Shown here: positions 20,560-31,222 of the stretch, piece by piece
Position numbering within the stretch: the first letter of the stretch is position 1
Layout: every line of letters begins with the position of its first letter
Source: Tachypleus tridentatus
Lineage: Eukaryota > Arthropoda > Merostomata > Xiphosura > Limulidae
Reading direction: 5' to 3'
Assembly (NCBI RefSeq): GCF_004210375.1
Contig: NW_027467782.1
Location: 35,949,771-36,013,770 of the forward strand
Length of the DNA stretch: 64,000 nucleotides
Made by a program: the position numbers and the translations under genes
The notes under the pieces: generated by a model
What the model saw: the letters and a program-made list of their open reading frames with translations, nothing else
What the model was told of the DNA's origin: nothing
The model's database searches: none

Positions 20560-21990
20560 TTTCCCTTGCAAAACACTTAATCAATGAGAGGAATAAATAC
20601 AATCAGAACAATGAGATACATAAATACACAAATAAATACACAAACATTATCCAAAATTTACAGAAAAACTACTTAAAGCCATGTTGAACACAAAATACAA
20701 AGAACTACATGACTTACAAAAACCAAAAATGAACCGAGACCATCAACTGGCATGCTGCATTAAACCAGAGATTTACGGACCTATACAACGAAACATAAAT
20801 CAAATCAATACTAAGAAAGACAGAGACAAAAAGATCTGCCACAACAAAAACTAAAAAAAACTAAGATGTAAACAACAGAAAAGACACCAAAACGACAAAC
20901 CGTTGGCTAACCTCATAATTAACAGATCCGACCGTCAATTAAACACAGACGAGAAACAACTACTTAACAAAGGACTCAACTTCGCAATAGCACCTAGGTA
21001 CATTCCAACCATAGAAATCAAAACATGTTTAGAAGACCTAGCCTGGAGACTTGTGATACTTTCTACAGAAAACAAAAACAAGGGAAAAACCAAAAACAAC
21101 CAACAGAAAGAAGACAACTTAGATAATTTTATTGACATCCAACAGCCAAACATCCCAGGTAAAATTACAAATTTATATTTTCCAGAAACACCTAAAAACA
21201 ACATCTTAAACGACTTTTTCAAAGAATTTTCTCACAAAACCATCAACATAATTTCACAAAACTAAAAAACAACCTTACAAAAAGAGACATTAATTCCATT
21301 AAAAACCTAAAACAAGGCAGAAACATAAAAATTCTAAAAAAACAGATAAAGGTAACGCTATAGTAATAATGAACACGAATGAATACATACAAAAATGAAT
21401 AACATCCTATCAGACACGAACAAATTTAAACCAATACACACAAATCCAACAAAGACACACGAGACGCAACTGAACAAATTACTACTACAAATGAAAAAAG
21501 CCAACACAATTTCACAAACACTTTATTCCTACCTACGTGAAACCGACTCACGCACACCGCAAATATACGGCATCCCCAAACCTCATAAATCAGATTGTCT
21601 ATTACGACCAATAATGCCAACATATGAATCGTTTAATTACAATCTTGGTAAATATATAGCATGGGCATTCTCCAAATATGTAACATCAGCCAGCTCATTC
21701 ATCAAAGACTCTTTTAATTTCAAGTCTTATCTAAATCAACTTAATCATAAAGCCTTAATGGCCAGTTTCGATGTTATATCCCTCTTTACAGAAGTTCCAA
21801 CTACTGAAGCCTGCAAGTTAGCCTTAGAACTCTATATCCGAGACCCTAATCCAAACATGTGGTCAGCTTCCAGTCAGTTACCTCTTTCTTTGTGAACCTG
21901 ACGATGACCGAAGAAGGTCGAAACGTTGTTCGCTCTTCTATGTAAAATATTTTCTCAACACAAACGAGCCGTTTTTGCAAATAAAAATTA
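20560..21990 (+). mobile_element. Penelope-like retroelement, truncated
   Basis: Plus-strand reverse transcriptase text of the Penelope-like class. It includes the upstream region with LNTDEKQLLNKGLNFAIAP, the segment TPQIYGIPKPHKSDCLLRPI, and motif A with ASFDVISLFTEVP. The reverse transcriptase stops soon after motif A and passes directly to the 3' terminal motif of the family at about 21898-21960. The rest of the reverse transcriptase and the usual GIY-YIG endonuclease are therefore absent. The coding part is broken in several places. It inserted into the TM exon (first type) of the copy 2 Ig gene, at about 21990-22005. Confidence 0.8.
21898..21925 (+). ncRNA. hammerhead-ribozyme-like core at a Penelope-like 3' end
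   Basis: The order CTGACGA, then a four-pair stem GACC/GGTC with loop GAAGAA, then GAAACG matches the catalytic core layout of hammerhead ribozymes (CUGANGA, stem II, GAAA). Hammerhead motifs are known in Penelope-like elements. The cleavage-site side is unclear: after a short CG/CG stem III the expected U-H dinucleotide is not obvious, so activity is doubtful. Confidence 0.5.
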
Positions 21991-21999
21991 TCTTCCAAT

Positions 22000-22040
22000 A
22001 GTATATTATAGCTGTCAATATCAACATCTGCAACTTGGGT
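22000..22040 (-). pseudogene. TM exon (first type) remnant, copy 2
   Basis: Matches the 5' part of the region around 7840-7880 (shared minus text includes TTGACAGCTATAATATACTA). It is cut off at about 22000 where the Penelope-like element begins. Confidence 0.55.
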
Positions 22041-22639
22041 TGGGCAATATCACCCATTACTGGAGTCCTGATTAGATGGATCAGTATATGGACGAACAAA
22101 GAGTGTAGTATTGATGGTAACATTTAAAGTAATTATATGTAGATATGTTTACCAATACTAATTCATCCCACACTTCAACATCGACATTTCCTATCATTAA
22201 AATTAAGAAAAACTGATTTCATGTTATCTCTGAAGTAATAATTACTTGTAAGTACTTTTAACATCATTGTAATAATTTATTTCATGCATTTATATTACTG
22301 AAACTCACTTGAAGCTAATAAATTTTGGAGACGTTCTACAATGGGTAATTTAAAACTTTTTATTAGATAATTCATATATAATTCGACGTTTCTCGGTTAT
22401 AAAGCGATTAGGAAAGATATTTGAGATAACGGTGATACAGAGAAACCTCAGTTAATAACGCGATACTCATCCAGTCAATAACCCCAAATACAATAAACAA
22501 AATACTTAAATTCTTGTAAAAAATAAAGCAAATACAATACTAATGTCATTTATAAAATACTTTATGGCAACTTCCACGTATTTTACGTCAGAGAAACAAG
22601 GCCGAAACTCAAAACAACATGTAACACAAAATGTTTCTA

Positions 22640-23250
22640 TTTTTCTCTGTAAATATGTACTCTACTTAAACTAAAGACATGGATTTAAATGTATTCATAA
22701 AGAATGTGTAAAAACAACGTATATGCGAGTCATTTGAAAACACTGAATAACAAGAATAAGAGAATCAAATTAAAAGAAAACACCAGTTTTAATAAATGAA
22801 GTTTTAATTAAAATTTCTTTTAACCAAAGAAATTATTCAGTCACATTTATCCCAGTTTAAACATTAAATCATCGTGTAATATCATTGATTCGCCAACTTA
22901 AACATTTTCTACCCATCCTGTACATATTTTACATAAAGAAAAAATATTTTTTATTGCTATAGATGAGACCGACTAACGGGTTCTAGCATTAAAGAAATCT
23001 CCTATAACGAGATTTTCGCTCATCACTGACTTAAAATCAGTAATGAACATATTGAAAAAAATGAGGCAGAAATATTTGCGAGCAAATGTGACGTTAAACA
23101 TAATTATTAGGCTTCACTAACCTCTGCACTCCCCATCAAAACTTTATACTATTAAAGAAACATCCGTTTATGGTAAGAACGAAGTTTAGAACGAAAATAT
23201 CTATTTTGTATACGTAAAAATAAATGTAGAGCTAAATTGTTTACGTTTGT
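22640..23250. other. copy-2-specific unannotated DNA
   Basis: AT-rich and absent from copy 1. No element ends are visible. Confidence 0.45.
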
Positions 23251-23251
23251 G

Positions 23252-23364
23252 TGTTTTCTATTAGCAAAGCCACGTCGGGCTATTTGCTGAGCTCCCCGAG
23301 GGGATTCGAACCTTTAATTTTAGTGTTGTAAATCCGTAGACTTACCACTGTACTAGCAAGGGGA
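23252..23364 (-). repeat. short tRNA-like SINE (family 2)
   Basis: On minus, GCTAGTACAGTGGTAAGTCT leads into TACGGATTTACAACAC and the tail TAGCCCGACGTGGCTTTGCT. A good match to the copy at 1998-2121. Confidence 0.8.
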
Positions 23365-24310
23365 AAGCTAAGCTAGAAGAAAAAAGGAATAGAACGGCAG
23401 TGGTATTAACAGTTTTGAAACTACTGTATCAGAGAGTATCTTGTTTACTTTTAACTTCGTTAACTACCAAGCTCTGTGAGAGAAAAATCAGAAATTCCAT
23501 AGCTCTAACCAATGAATACAAATAAATATTACAAACATACAGTAAGATTGATAAAATATTGGTTATCGAATTTTTAGTGGCAGTTAAACTATATTTCAAA
23601 TGTTTTACAAACGATAATTAATGACAGAATTAATTTTCTTTTTTATTTGTATGAACATCCGGCTTGGTTGTTTACTAAAACATGACACATTGATATGAAG
23701 TCTTATTGTGAAATAATTAAGTTAAAAGTGATACTATTGTCATTATAATCTTACATATACATGGGCAATATAAATAATTTTGTAGTCAATACACATGTTG
23801 AAACGAGCAAATTTGCACATTTTCACTTACATAAGGTTTGAATGAAACAACACATGAATCGAGATTTACATGTATTTATACTAAAGTTATGCAAAAATGT
23901 TTAGAAATACTTTTTGAGATTTGCGGCTGTAATGTAAATCCCTTTCACGTATTAGCCCCAAATATATTCTCCCGTTATGTTTTCGTTATACGCTCCCAGG
24001 TCACAAAAGCAAAGTTTAAAGAGAAGAATAGGTCTTTTCCATTTACTTTAGGCATAAGCAATTAGGAAATAGCATTTTGTGTCCAGGAACAAGAAAAGGT
24101 AAAAATTTTGTTACATGGTGTAATCTTATGTACACCAAGGTAATTATTTTTATAATCAATACACATGGTGAGTGAAATATCAAACAAAAAGGTTATGGCT
24201 GAAAGAAAATTAAAAACAAGATTGACGATTTTCCATTTAGATATTATTTCTCTAAAATTGGTATCATTTAATAAATGAAAATATGGTCTAAAAAAAAACT
24301 TTGAATTTAC

Positions 24311-24553
24311 CTCTGACATCATATTAGTAATGACCTTCACGATTTTTGCATGTGTAAATTCCCGCGTCTTCAAACTGGATGTTGGTTAGCACTAATTTGC
24401 CACCGTATTTTATTTGCGTTCTCTCACTATTAATATCTTGTTCATTGAGATTTGAGTACCAAATAACTGGTTATCCTCTCGCTCTTTTATAAGCTTGTTT
24501 TGAACATATTAATGTAAAAGTAGAACCACGTTTAGTTTCGTAGACTAATTTTT
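24311..24553 (-). pseudogene. Ig-domain exon, copy 2 (decayed)
   Basis: Homologous to 9595-9840. It keeps LTLICSKQ-like text, PVIWYSN and FEDAGIYTCKN and the donor AGAG|GTAAAT. It contains two in-frame stop codons, one just before PVIWYSN and one just after NREGHY. Its 5' end, including the acceptor, is replaced by a SINE at about 24554. Confidence 0.8.
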
Positions 24554-24555
24554 AT

Positions 24556-24792
24556 GTCATGCAGTTCTGAGGGTCGCGGGTTCGAATCCCGTTCACACAT
24601 TAATGCTCGCCCTTTGAGCCGTGGGGCGTTATAACGTCACGGTCAATCCCACTATTCGTTGGTAAAGAGAAGCCCAAGAGTTGGCGGTGGGTGGTGATGA
24701 CTAGCTGCCTTCTCTCTAGTCTTGCACTGCTAAATTAGGGACGGCTAGCGCAGATAGCCCTCGAGTAGCTTTGCGCGAAATTAAAAAAAAAT
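24556..24792 (+). repeat. tRNA-derived SINE (family 1), 5'-truncated
   Basis: Begins within the tRNA-like head just before GGGTCGCGGGTTCGAATCCC and ends in AAATTAAAAAAAAA. Its left junction removes the acceptor of the copy 2 Ig exon. Confidence 0.9.
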
Positions 24793-26340
24793 GCAGTACC
24801 AACTAATTTAGATTTAATAAACGATAACAACACTTGCCTAAGATTTCAACTTGAAATTTAGGTAAAAGCAAATAAAATTTATACGAAGTTTTGCAATTTC
24901 TTTTGACAATACAAGTCTTAGTAATTTCTATGATATCAACCATAATAAGACTGCTAACAGATGTTTCGTGATACATATAAATTATAATTGAGTAGTTATA
25001 AATGTATAAACATTGTAACAATATTTAAATTAAAATATCAGTTAAAGATACTGTTTTAAATTAAACACAAAGCTAAACAATAGGCTATCTGTACTCTGTT
25101 TACCACGGGTTTTGAAACCCAGTTTCTAGCGTTTTAAATCTTTTTAAGTTGTTCATTTCTCAGTTAAACTACTAAAAACTGAGAAGAATAGCATCCATTT
25201 TTTATTTTCTTATAAACTAACTGTTGCAACATAAAACAAAAATATGAAAAACATTCCCTTTTGAAAGTGAACAGCAGTAATACAAACCTGAGTTTCAAAG
25301 TTTTTAGTGCAAATTGTTCATAAAGTAATCCAACTACATTACTGGAAATGCAGAAACAGTCTCTTCAGAGACTTTACTTATTCTTTATCCGTGTTCTCAG
25401 CTATGAATGGTGACTTTTGATCTTTAACATAAAACGTTCTTGATGCTCAGGTATCTTGGTTTTATTTCACAACAACTTGCACAAGATTAACTCCGGTAAT
25501 CAGATGAAAGTAACAGTAATCATCCGATTGCACAGGAGACAACAAAACACAGAGTCACTGGCTTATCTGAAAACTGAAAATTTTAATACTATCAGAATCA
25601 CTGAGACTTAGTTGGATATTAACAATCTTCATGAGAAAAGTTTTGAAATACCAAGCTACAAATTATTTATAAGAAATAAGAGTCATTATTGCTAGAGCAG
25701 GAGAAAACATTTTTATACAAGATGAACCTAAGAAAACATATGTATATATCATAGTGTTAAGTCACAATGAAAGTTACCTCGTCCCACTGTACATACTTAA
25801 CACAAAGTATCAGCTCATACTAACCCTTCAACTTGAGTATGTCTTGTACTACTGCTACTGATGACACAAACACAGTCAAACAAGCCTTAATGACAAACTG
25901 TGTGGTAAGTAAACTTTTCTAATCTAGGTTTTTGTTGAGTCCTAGAAACTAAAATAAATATGATACAGTAAGTCAATGTAACAAATGGTAACGTATTTTA
26001 GTTAATTATACTTGCAGGCATTCAACAGCTTTAAACTTCTAAAGTAAGATAATACAAAAGTTGATTACTTAACAATGCAACATTTTTTTAATACACAAAT
26101 CATTTAGTCACATGTAACCACAGCTGATACAAACTAGTATAAAACTGGCCTTTAATAAATGCAACTGATTTTCATTTGTTCTGTTTTAGAGAATCACATT
26201 TCAGTTGTACTACATTACACATGTATATTTATATTATTTACAAGTACATCTTTAAACTTCAGTCACAAGACAGAACAGTAAAGAAACACATTAAACAATG
26301 ATATTCTCTGTTCACATAATTTGTACTTGCATGTCACAAT
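24793..26340. other. unannotated AT-rich DNA
   Basis: No gene seen. A diverged family 2 SINE relic is possible at about 25055-25135 (minus), with the plus text CAAAGCTAAACAATAGGCTA. Confidence 0.45.
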
Positions 26341-26345
26341 CTGCT

Positions 26346-26398
26346 AAGCCTCGGATTACGAGTCAAACGCCTTAACCCACCTGACCATGCCGGGCCGT
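26346..26398 (-). repeat. SINE (family 1) head fragment
   Basis: Only the tRNA-like head remains: GGCCCGGCATGGTCAGGTGG on minus through CGTAATCCGAGGC. Confidence 0.75.
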
Positions 26399-26399
26399 A

Positions 26400-26800
26400 T
26401 GCAATTAAAACTTAGTTTATTATAGAATCTATGATATCTAAAATCAGCCTACAGTAGATGTTGGCTCAGCTAAGCGAACTATGGTAGTTTGTAATGGTAA
26501 GCATTTTGTGTGAACACATGAACATCAAAGTACAGAAAATGTGTACTTCTAAATGTTTTAGAAATATATATTGTTAATTTCTTAATAAAAAAATTATTTG
26601 AATTAATTTTTTGAATAATTCCAAGGAGTACCTTATGTTGATTTACAAGAATTACTAAACAAAGAAACAATTTAACAGCAACTAATCACATTTATGCTTA
26701 AAATGTACATAAAGTACGTTTTGCGAAAAATTAACATCACTTATGTTAAAAGTTTAGTGTAATATAAACAGAGAAGACATTTTAATAATAATGTAAGAGT
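26400..26800. other. unannotated AT-rich DNA
   Basis: Nothing recognised. Confidence 0.45.
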
Positions 26801-26811
26801 GAGTTTCTTCT

Positions 26812-27084
26812 GGCCTGGCATGGCCTAGCACGTTAAAGCGTGCGCTTCGTAATCTGAGGGTCGCTGGTTCGCCCCCGAGTCGCGCCAAAACATGCTCGCC
26901 CTCCCAGCCATGGGGGCGTTATAATGTGACGGTCAATCCCACTATTCGTTGGTAAAAGAGTAGCCCAAGAGTTGGCGGTGGGTGGTGATGACTAGCTGCC
27001 TTCCCTCTAGTCTTACACTGCTAAATTAGGAAGGGCTAGCACAGATAGCCCTCGAGTTGCTTTGTGCGAAATTCCAAAACAAAC
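26812..27084 (+). repeat. tRNA-derived SINE (family 1) with target-site duplication
   Basis: Full-length copy flanked by the 11-bp direct repeat GAGTTTCTTCT (26801-26811 and 27085-27095), so a retroposition event can be read directly. The last SINE for about 16 kb. Confidence 0.95.
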
Positions 27085-27099
27085 GAGTTTCTTCTACAC

Positions 27100-28170
27100 A
27101 ATTATTTATGACGTACTAATTATGAACAGGAAACATAAATACTTCAAACATACACATCATTCCCTTAACAGCTTGTTTCGTTTTCTTTTCATAATAAACT
27201 CTTCATTGCACTTAAACTTGCAGCTTTATCCCGTTTTCTTCGGGTTTTTGAAAAACCTTGTAGTATCTGCGTCCCATTGAACACTTTGATAGACAGAAAT
27301 ATATTTTGCAAATATTTTAAAGAAAAACTTAGGTTTGATTCTTGAAAATAACCTAAGAACACTTTTTAAATCAGGGCTTCCTTATGAATGATGTTTTTGG
27401 TTTTCTTTTCTTTCACTGGCAATGAAAAATAAACCCTGAGGGAGAATATTTAGATTGTCTTTTGTGTGCGAGATTAAATATATGATGTAGTAGAGGTATA
27501 GTTAATAATCTATAACTAAATTGAACCATTTAAACATGCGTATATTATTGATAGAATTATCGGTTCAGATATAAAACGATAGATGCGTATGTCAAAAAAA
27601 TATTGTCGTTTAGTACACTTTCAGGTGATGGAAGTGTCACCTCAACATTGAACGCAGCACATAAACAAGCCAACAAAAACAAAGAGATTTTGAGTTTTAT
27701 GTATATATATATATAAGTGTTTCGGTTCCTCCACTGATAAACGTTTGTTAGTATAAACAGTTTAACTTTTTACACATGTTCATAGATCTTAACATATGGC
27801 TTAAACTTAATACGAAAAAGAATTGCTATTCAATAATTCCAATCTCTTAATGTTAATTGGTATTGCTTATAACTCAACGAGGGTGCTTGAATTCCTAGCA
27901 TTAAAGTAATTTCGTCAAAATCATTAATTAAAGGTAAACAGTTCACAGAACTCCAAATATCTGGTGGGTTAAACAAAACAAAAACGAACACAAGCATTAT
28001 TGTTTAAGTTCTTTATTAAATAACGAAGGTCAGTTAATCTTCACAGTTTTTAAGATTTGGGAATATCATTTCATTTGAAAGTGCACAGTTTATTCCATCA
28101 AAATATGAATAAACTTTGTTTATGCATCAGTTTTTATATATTTCAAATAAAAGTTACAATTCTGTTTTCA
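27100..28170. other. unannotated AT-rich DNA
   Basis: No upstream exon for the SLC22-type exon at 28177 could be found here. Confidence 0.45.
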
Positions 28171-28176
28171 TTATAG

Positions 28177-28358
28177 AGTTGCCTGTCACTACAACAGCTC
28201 TGGCCATCGTGGGTAAATTTGGTTGTATTGAGGCCTTTGTTGCCGTGTATCAGCAGACAGCAGAACTCTACCCAATCCCTCTTAGAGCTCATGGAATGGA
28301 AACTAGTGCCACCATTGTCTGTGTAACAACGATTTGTGCACCTCACATCGTCTATCTG
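28177..28358 (+). CDS. exon of an SLC22-type organic cation/anion transporter
   Basis: A 182-bp exon (acceptor TTTTCATTATAG, donor CTG|GTAATA; phase 1 in, phase 0 out) encodes LPVTTTALAIVGKFG, then CIEAFVAVYQQTAELYPIPL, then RAHGMETSATIVCVTTICAP. GKFG followed by a short helix and (Y/Q)TAELYP(T/I)xxRxxG is the signature between transmembrane helices 10 and 11 of SLC22 carriers of the major facilitator superfamily, which move organic ions across the plasma membrane. The exon is open. The next expected exon (helix 12 with LPET) was not found before 29149, and none upstream, so this is either a lone remnant or part of a gene whose other exons are too short or too diverged to spot. Confidence 0.65.
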
Positions 28359-30590
28359 GTAATATTTTCTGGTTCAGTCTTCTATTGTAAAATACAAGAC
28401 GAATAACATAACTGAAAATTGAACACTGTTGAGAAATATATCATAAACTCATATTTAAATCTTGTTCAATCGAAACTTAAGGCTATGCATATTACATTAC
28501 TCAAATAATTGAGTCTCATTTGTATTTCTTTTTTCTCCAATAATTTTTAGAATTTATTTTTTCAACAGTTGGATTCTTCGTATCAAGGAAAGCATTGATT
28601 ATTATGATTTATCAGATTATGCTTTAAATAAAATGATTTAATTTAAACAGAAAATATCATTTTATAATGTGAAATACATGGAAGCCCAAAAGAATCTTTC
28701 CTTTTTTAAATGCAGTAATTCATTAACTAAGGATACAACCATGTAATTTTCAACATTTTGTATCCCAGCATAAACAGTTTTTATTGATACCTCAGTAGAC
28801 TTCAAATTATGTGCACCATTAGGGTTCTCACAAGCGAAATACAAAAACAACTTTCGTTCATCCTTTTGGTTGTCCAAAATACAAAAACATGAATTAGAGA
28901 AATTTGTAAAAAAAAAGTATAATATATTAATAACTTGGAAACAGTTAACAGATAGACTGAGTTAGATTTCGTAGAATAATAATGTTCATTCTTTCTCGGG
29001 TATTTCATAAAAGTGACTCAGTAGTTTAACACATGTATGTCAGAAAGTCTTTAGTGTAATTTGTAAACAAATACAAATGACCTTGTGTTGTTCGTTTATC
29101 AGGATATTTTATATTTCGAATACGTTCTTATGATTTGTTTTTATACAGAGTACACAGATCTAGAGGTGGAGTTAAAAGAATTGACAAGAAAAAAGTCGGT
29201 TCTACTGTAGAAGAACAAGATCTGGAACCTTTACCAACTGTATAATCTTAACGTCGTATTTACTCAAAAGTTGACGAATGAATTTTCTCATTAATATTAG
29301 TTTTAAGTAAACTTTTAGCTTAATTATTTTCACTTACGTAAAATAAGATATTTGAACATTTTTCTTGGAATGGCTATAATGATTCTCTATAAGTGTGTTT
29401 ATTAAACGTTTATTTCTAAACATTTATTCAAACGAATCTTTACTTCTAGAGCCTGAAACTCACACCAAAACACCTTAATTTGTCTAATGGTGGTTGTAAT
29501 GTTGGTTCTGCTAAATAAATATAATTATAGAGCAACTAGCGTGTGAACAATGAAATATAATAAGGGTGACTTATTTTACATAAAATATTTTCGTTGCACT
29601 AACACAAGGATAAAATAAGAAAATTGATATTCTGATGAAAATAGAAGAATGAGTACCTTTATGTGACTACAAAACTGATATAATTCTTGGGGAATTAAAG
29701 AAACTGTTTAATCTTCTCCCTTCACATTCAGCGATTATTGTGATTATGTGTATTTTATAGGAATTAGAGAACATTGTATAATGAAATATTATGCTATAAT
29801 TATATGTGTAGCAAAACAACAACTATTTAATGATTTATGATTTTAGTATAAAATATTTTCTCACATTATTTTAAAATTTAATCGGATATATAACTTCTCA
29901 TCCCCCTACTTTACAAGTCCCTGTCAAGCTACTGTTTGTTAACGTAATGAATAACACGTATATTAACGGCAATGTTGAAATATAAATCTACATGATATAG
30001 GGGTTAGGGGAAGCTGGATTTACCAAATATTCACAAACAATTAAACAGTAAGAAGTAAATCTTAAAAGGAAACTAATAAAAATATATCACATTTTCTTGG
30101 ACGATTTTGTGACACCACACAACAATGAGATTTGTAGTGATTTATTTTTAAATCTTTTTTTCATTGAAACTCTACCATATGTTTCCAATAAAAGAAAACA
30201 ATATCACCTTGACCTCTTTAGAACTCCTCCTGTGTATGCGAATGTCGGTAATATCGTTTGTACGATATCAAAATTCATCAGGTCGTAATTGAAAAACATT
30301 TGATAAAATAGATTGGGGTAGTAAAAAACGTTTGTGAAGAGATAAACATTCTTAGTGTTGCGTAATGACACACAAATACAATAGATTCCACCTCACCAGC
30401 ATGAAACATTATTTACTATCATAGATAATAGCCTGTATAGTGTCACTATCTGATAGCACTTGTGTCATATTTACTCCCTTGTCTTTGTAAAACTTAAATA
30501 ATATTAAACAGCTAACTTATTTCACATAATATGTCTACAGTGGATTAGAAGTAGAACATTTCTCACATTTTTATTTGTTTTTTTTTTTTT
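28359..30590. other. unannotated DNA with one possible 3' exon
   Basis: A possible terminal exon lies at 29149-29246: acceptor TTTTTATACAG, then VHRSRGGVKRIDKKKVGSTV and EEQDLEPLPTV, then a stop. It would be a basic then acidic cytoplasmic tail such as SLC22 carriers carry. It requires phase 2 entry, whereas the exon at 28177 leaves in phase 0, so a missing exon would be needed between them. The remainder shows nothing. Confidence 0.35.
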
Positions 30591-30593
30591 TTG

Positions 30594-30740
30594 ACTCTAC
30601 CTCAGCTTGCAGCAGCTTTGCAGGCTGAGTGGACAGCCATTCCACAGGATGTGATTCGTCATCTCATTGCTTCTATGGGCAGGAGATGCCAAGCAGTTAT
30701 TGATGCTTACGGGGGCATACTCGTTATTGACATTGAGTGA
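30594..30740 (+). pseudogene. Tc1-like transposase C-terminus
   Basis: A 48-codon tail reading LPQLAAALQAEWTAIPQDVI, then RHLIASMGRRCQAVIDAYGG and a stop. This is the characteristic end of Tc1-family transposases (EEWxxIPQ, then SMxRRCxAVIxAxGG). Everything upstream, including the DDE core, is missing. A T-rich tract precedes it. No inverted repeats were found. Confidence 0.85.
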
Positions 30741-30914
30741 CGATAAACTTCAACTAGTGAGCGTGGACTACGCCTTTGCAGACTTTGGATGTTTAGCAGT
30801 GAATGTGCAAAGTTTCACACATGCCATACAGAACTACCCGGAATGAACTTGTTAACAATATGTCTCAAATTTTGCCTTTTGCGTTTCTTCCTTTGAATAG
30901 TATATGTGACTTAC

Positions 30915-31165
30915 ATGTAATACTGTGTCATTAATTAATATTTTAATTTAATACTGTTTGTTATTAATAATTTATGTTATTAATTAATATTTTGATTTAA
31001 AACTGTGTTTATTAATTAATGTTTCATTTGATACCGTTTGTTATTAATTAATATTTTGATTTAATCACTGTTTATTATTAATTTATGATTGATTTAATAT
31101 TGTTTGTTATTAATTATTATATTGATTTAATACTGTATGTCATTAATTAATATTTTAATTTTAGT
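30915..31165. repeat. AT-rich minisatellite, about 7 degenerate units
   Basis: Degenerate units of about 35-40 bp built on TTATTAATTAATATTTTGAT followed by TTAATACTGTTTG. It runs directly into a (TA)n/(CA)n microsatellite at about 31178-31220. Confidence 0.85.
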
Positions 31166-31171
31166 TGATAA

Positions 31172-31175
<4 letters not shown>

Positions 31176-31218
<43 letters not shown>

Positions 31219-31222
31219 TATA
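31176..31222. repeat. (TA)n-(CA)n microsatellite
   Basis: A run of TA repeats passing into CA repeats and a short TA run. Confidence 0.95.

Larger units (their letters stand above)
22000..24553. repeat. segmental duplication block B/C, copy 2
   Basis: Counterpart of 7745-9890 in the same orientation. Matching stretches are 22010-22640 and 23570-24553. The non-matching middle (22640-23570) includes a family 2 SINE. Confidence 0.8.

Noticed and set aside
24062-24373. 103-codon minus frame overlapping the copy 2 Ig exon
   Set aside because: It runs through the Ig exon donor and intron in a frame different from the Ig domain. Chance.
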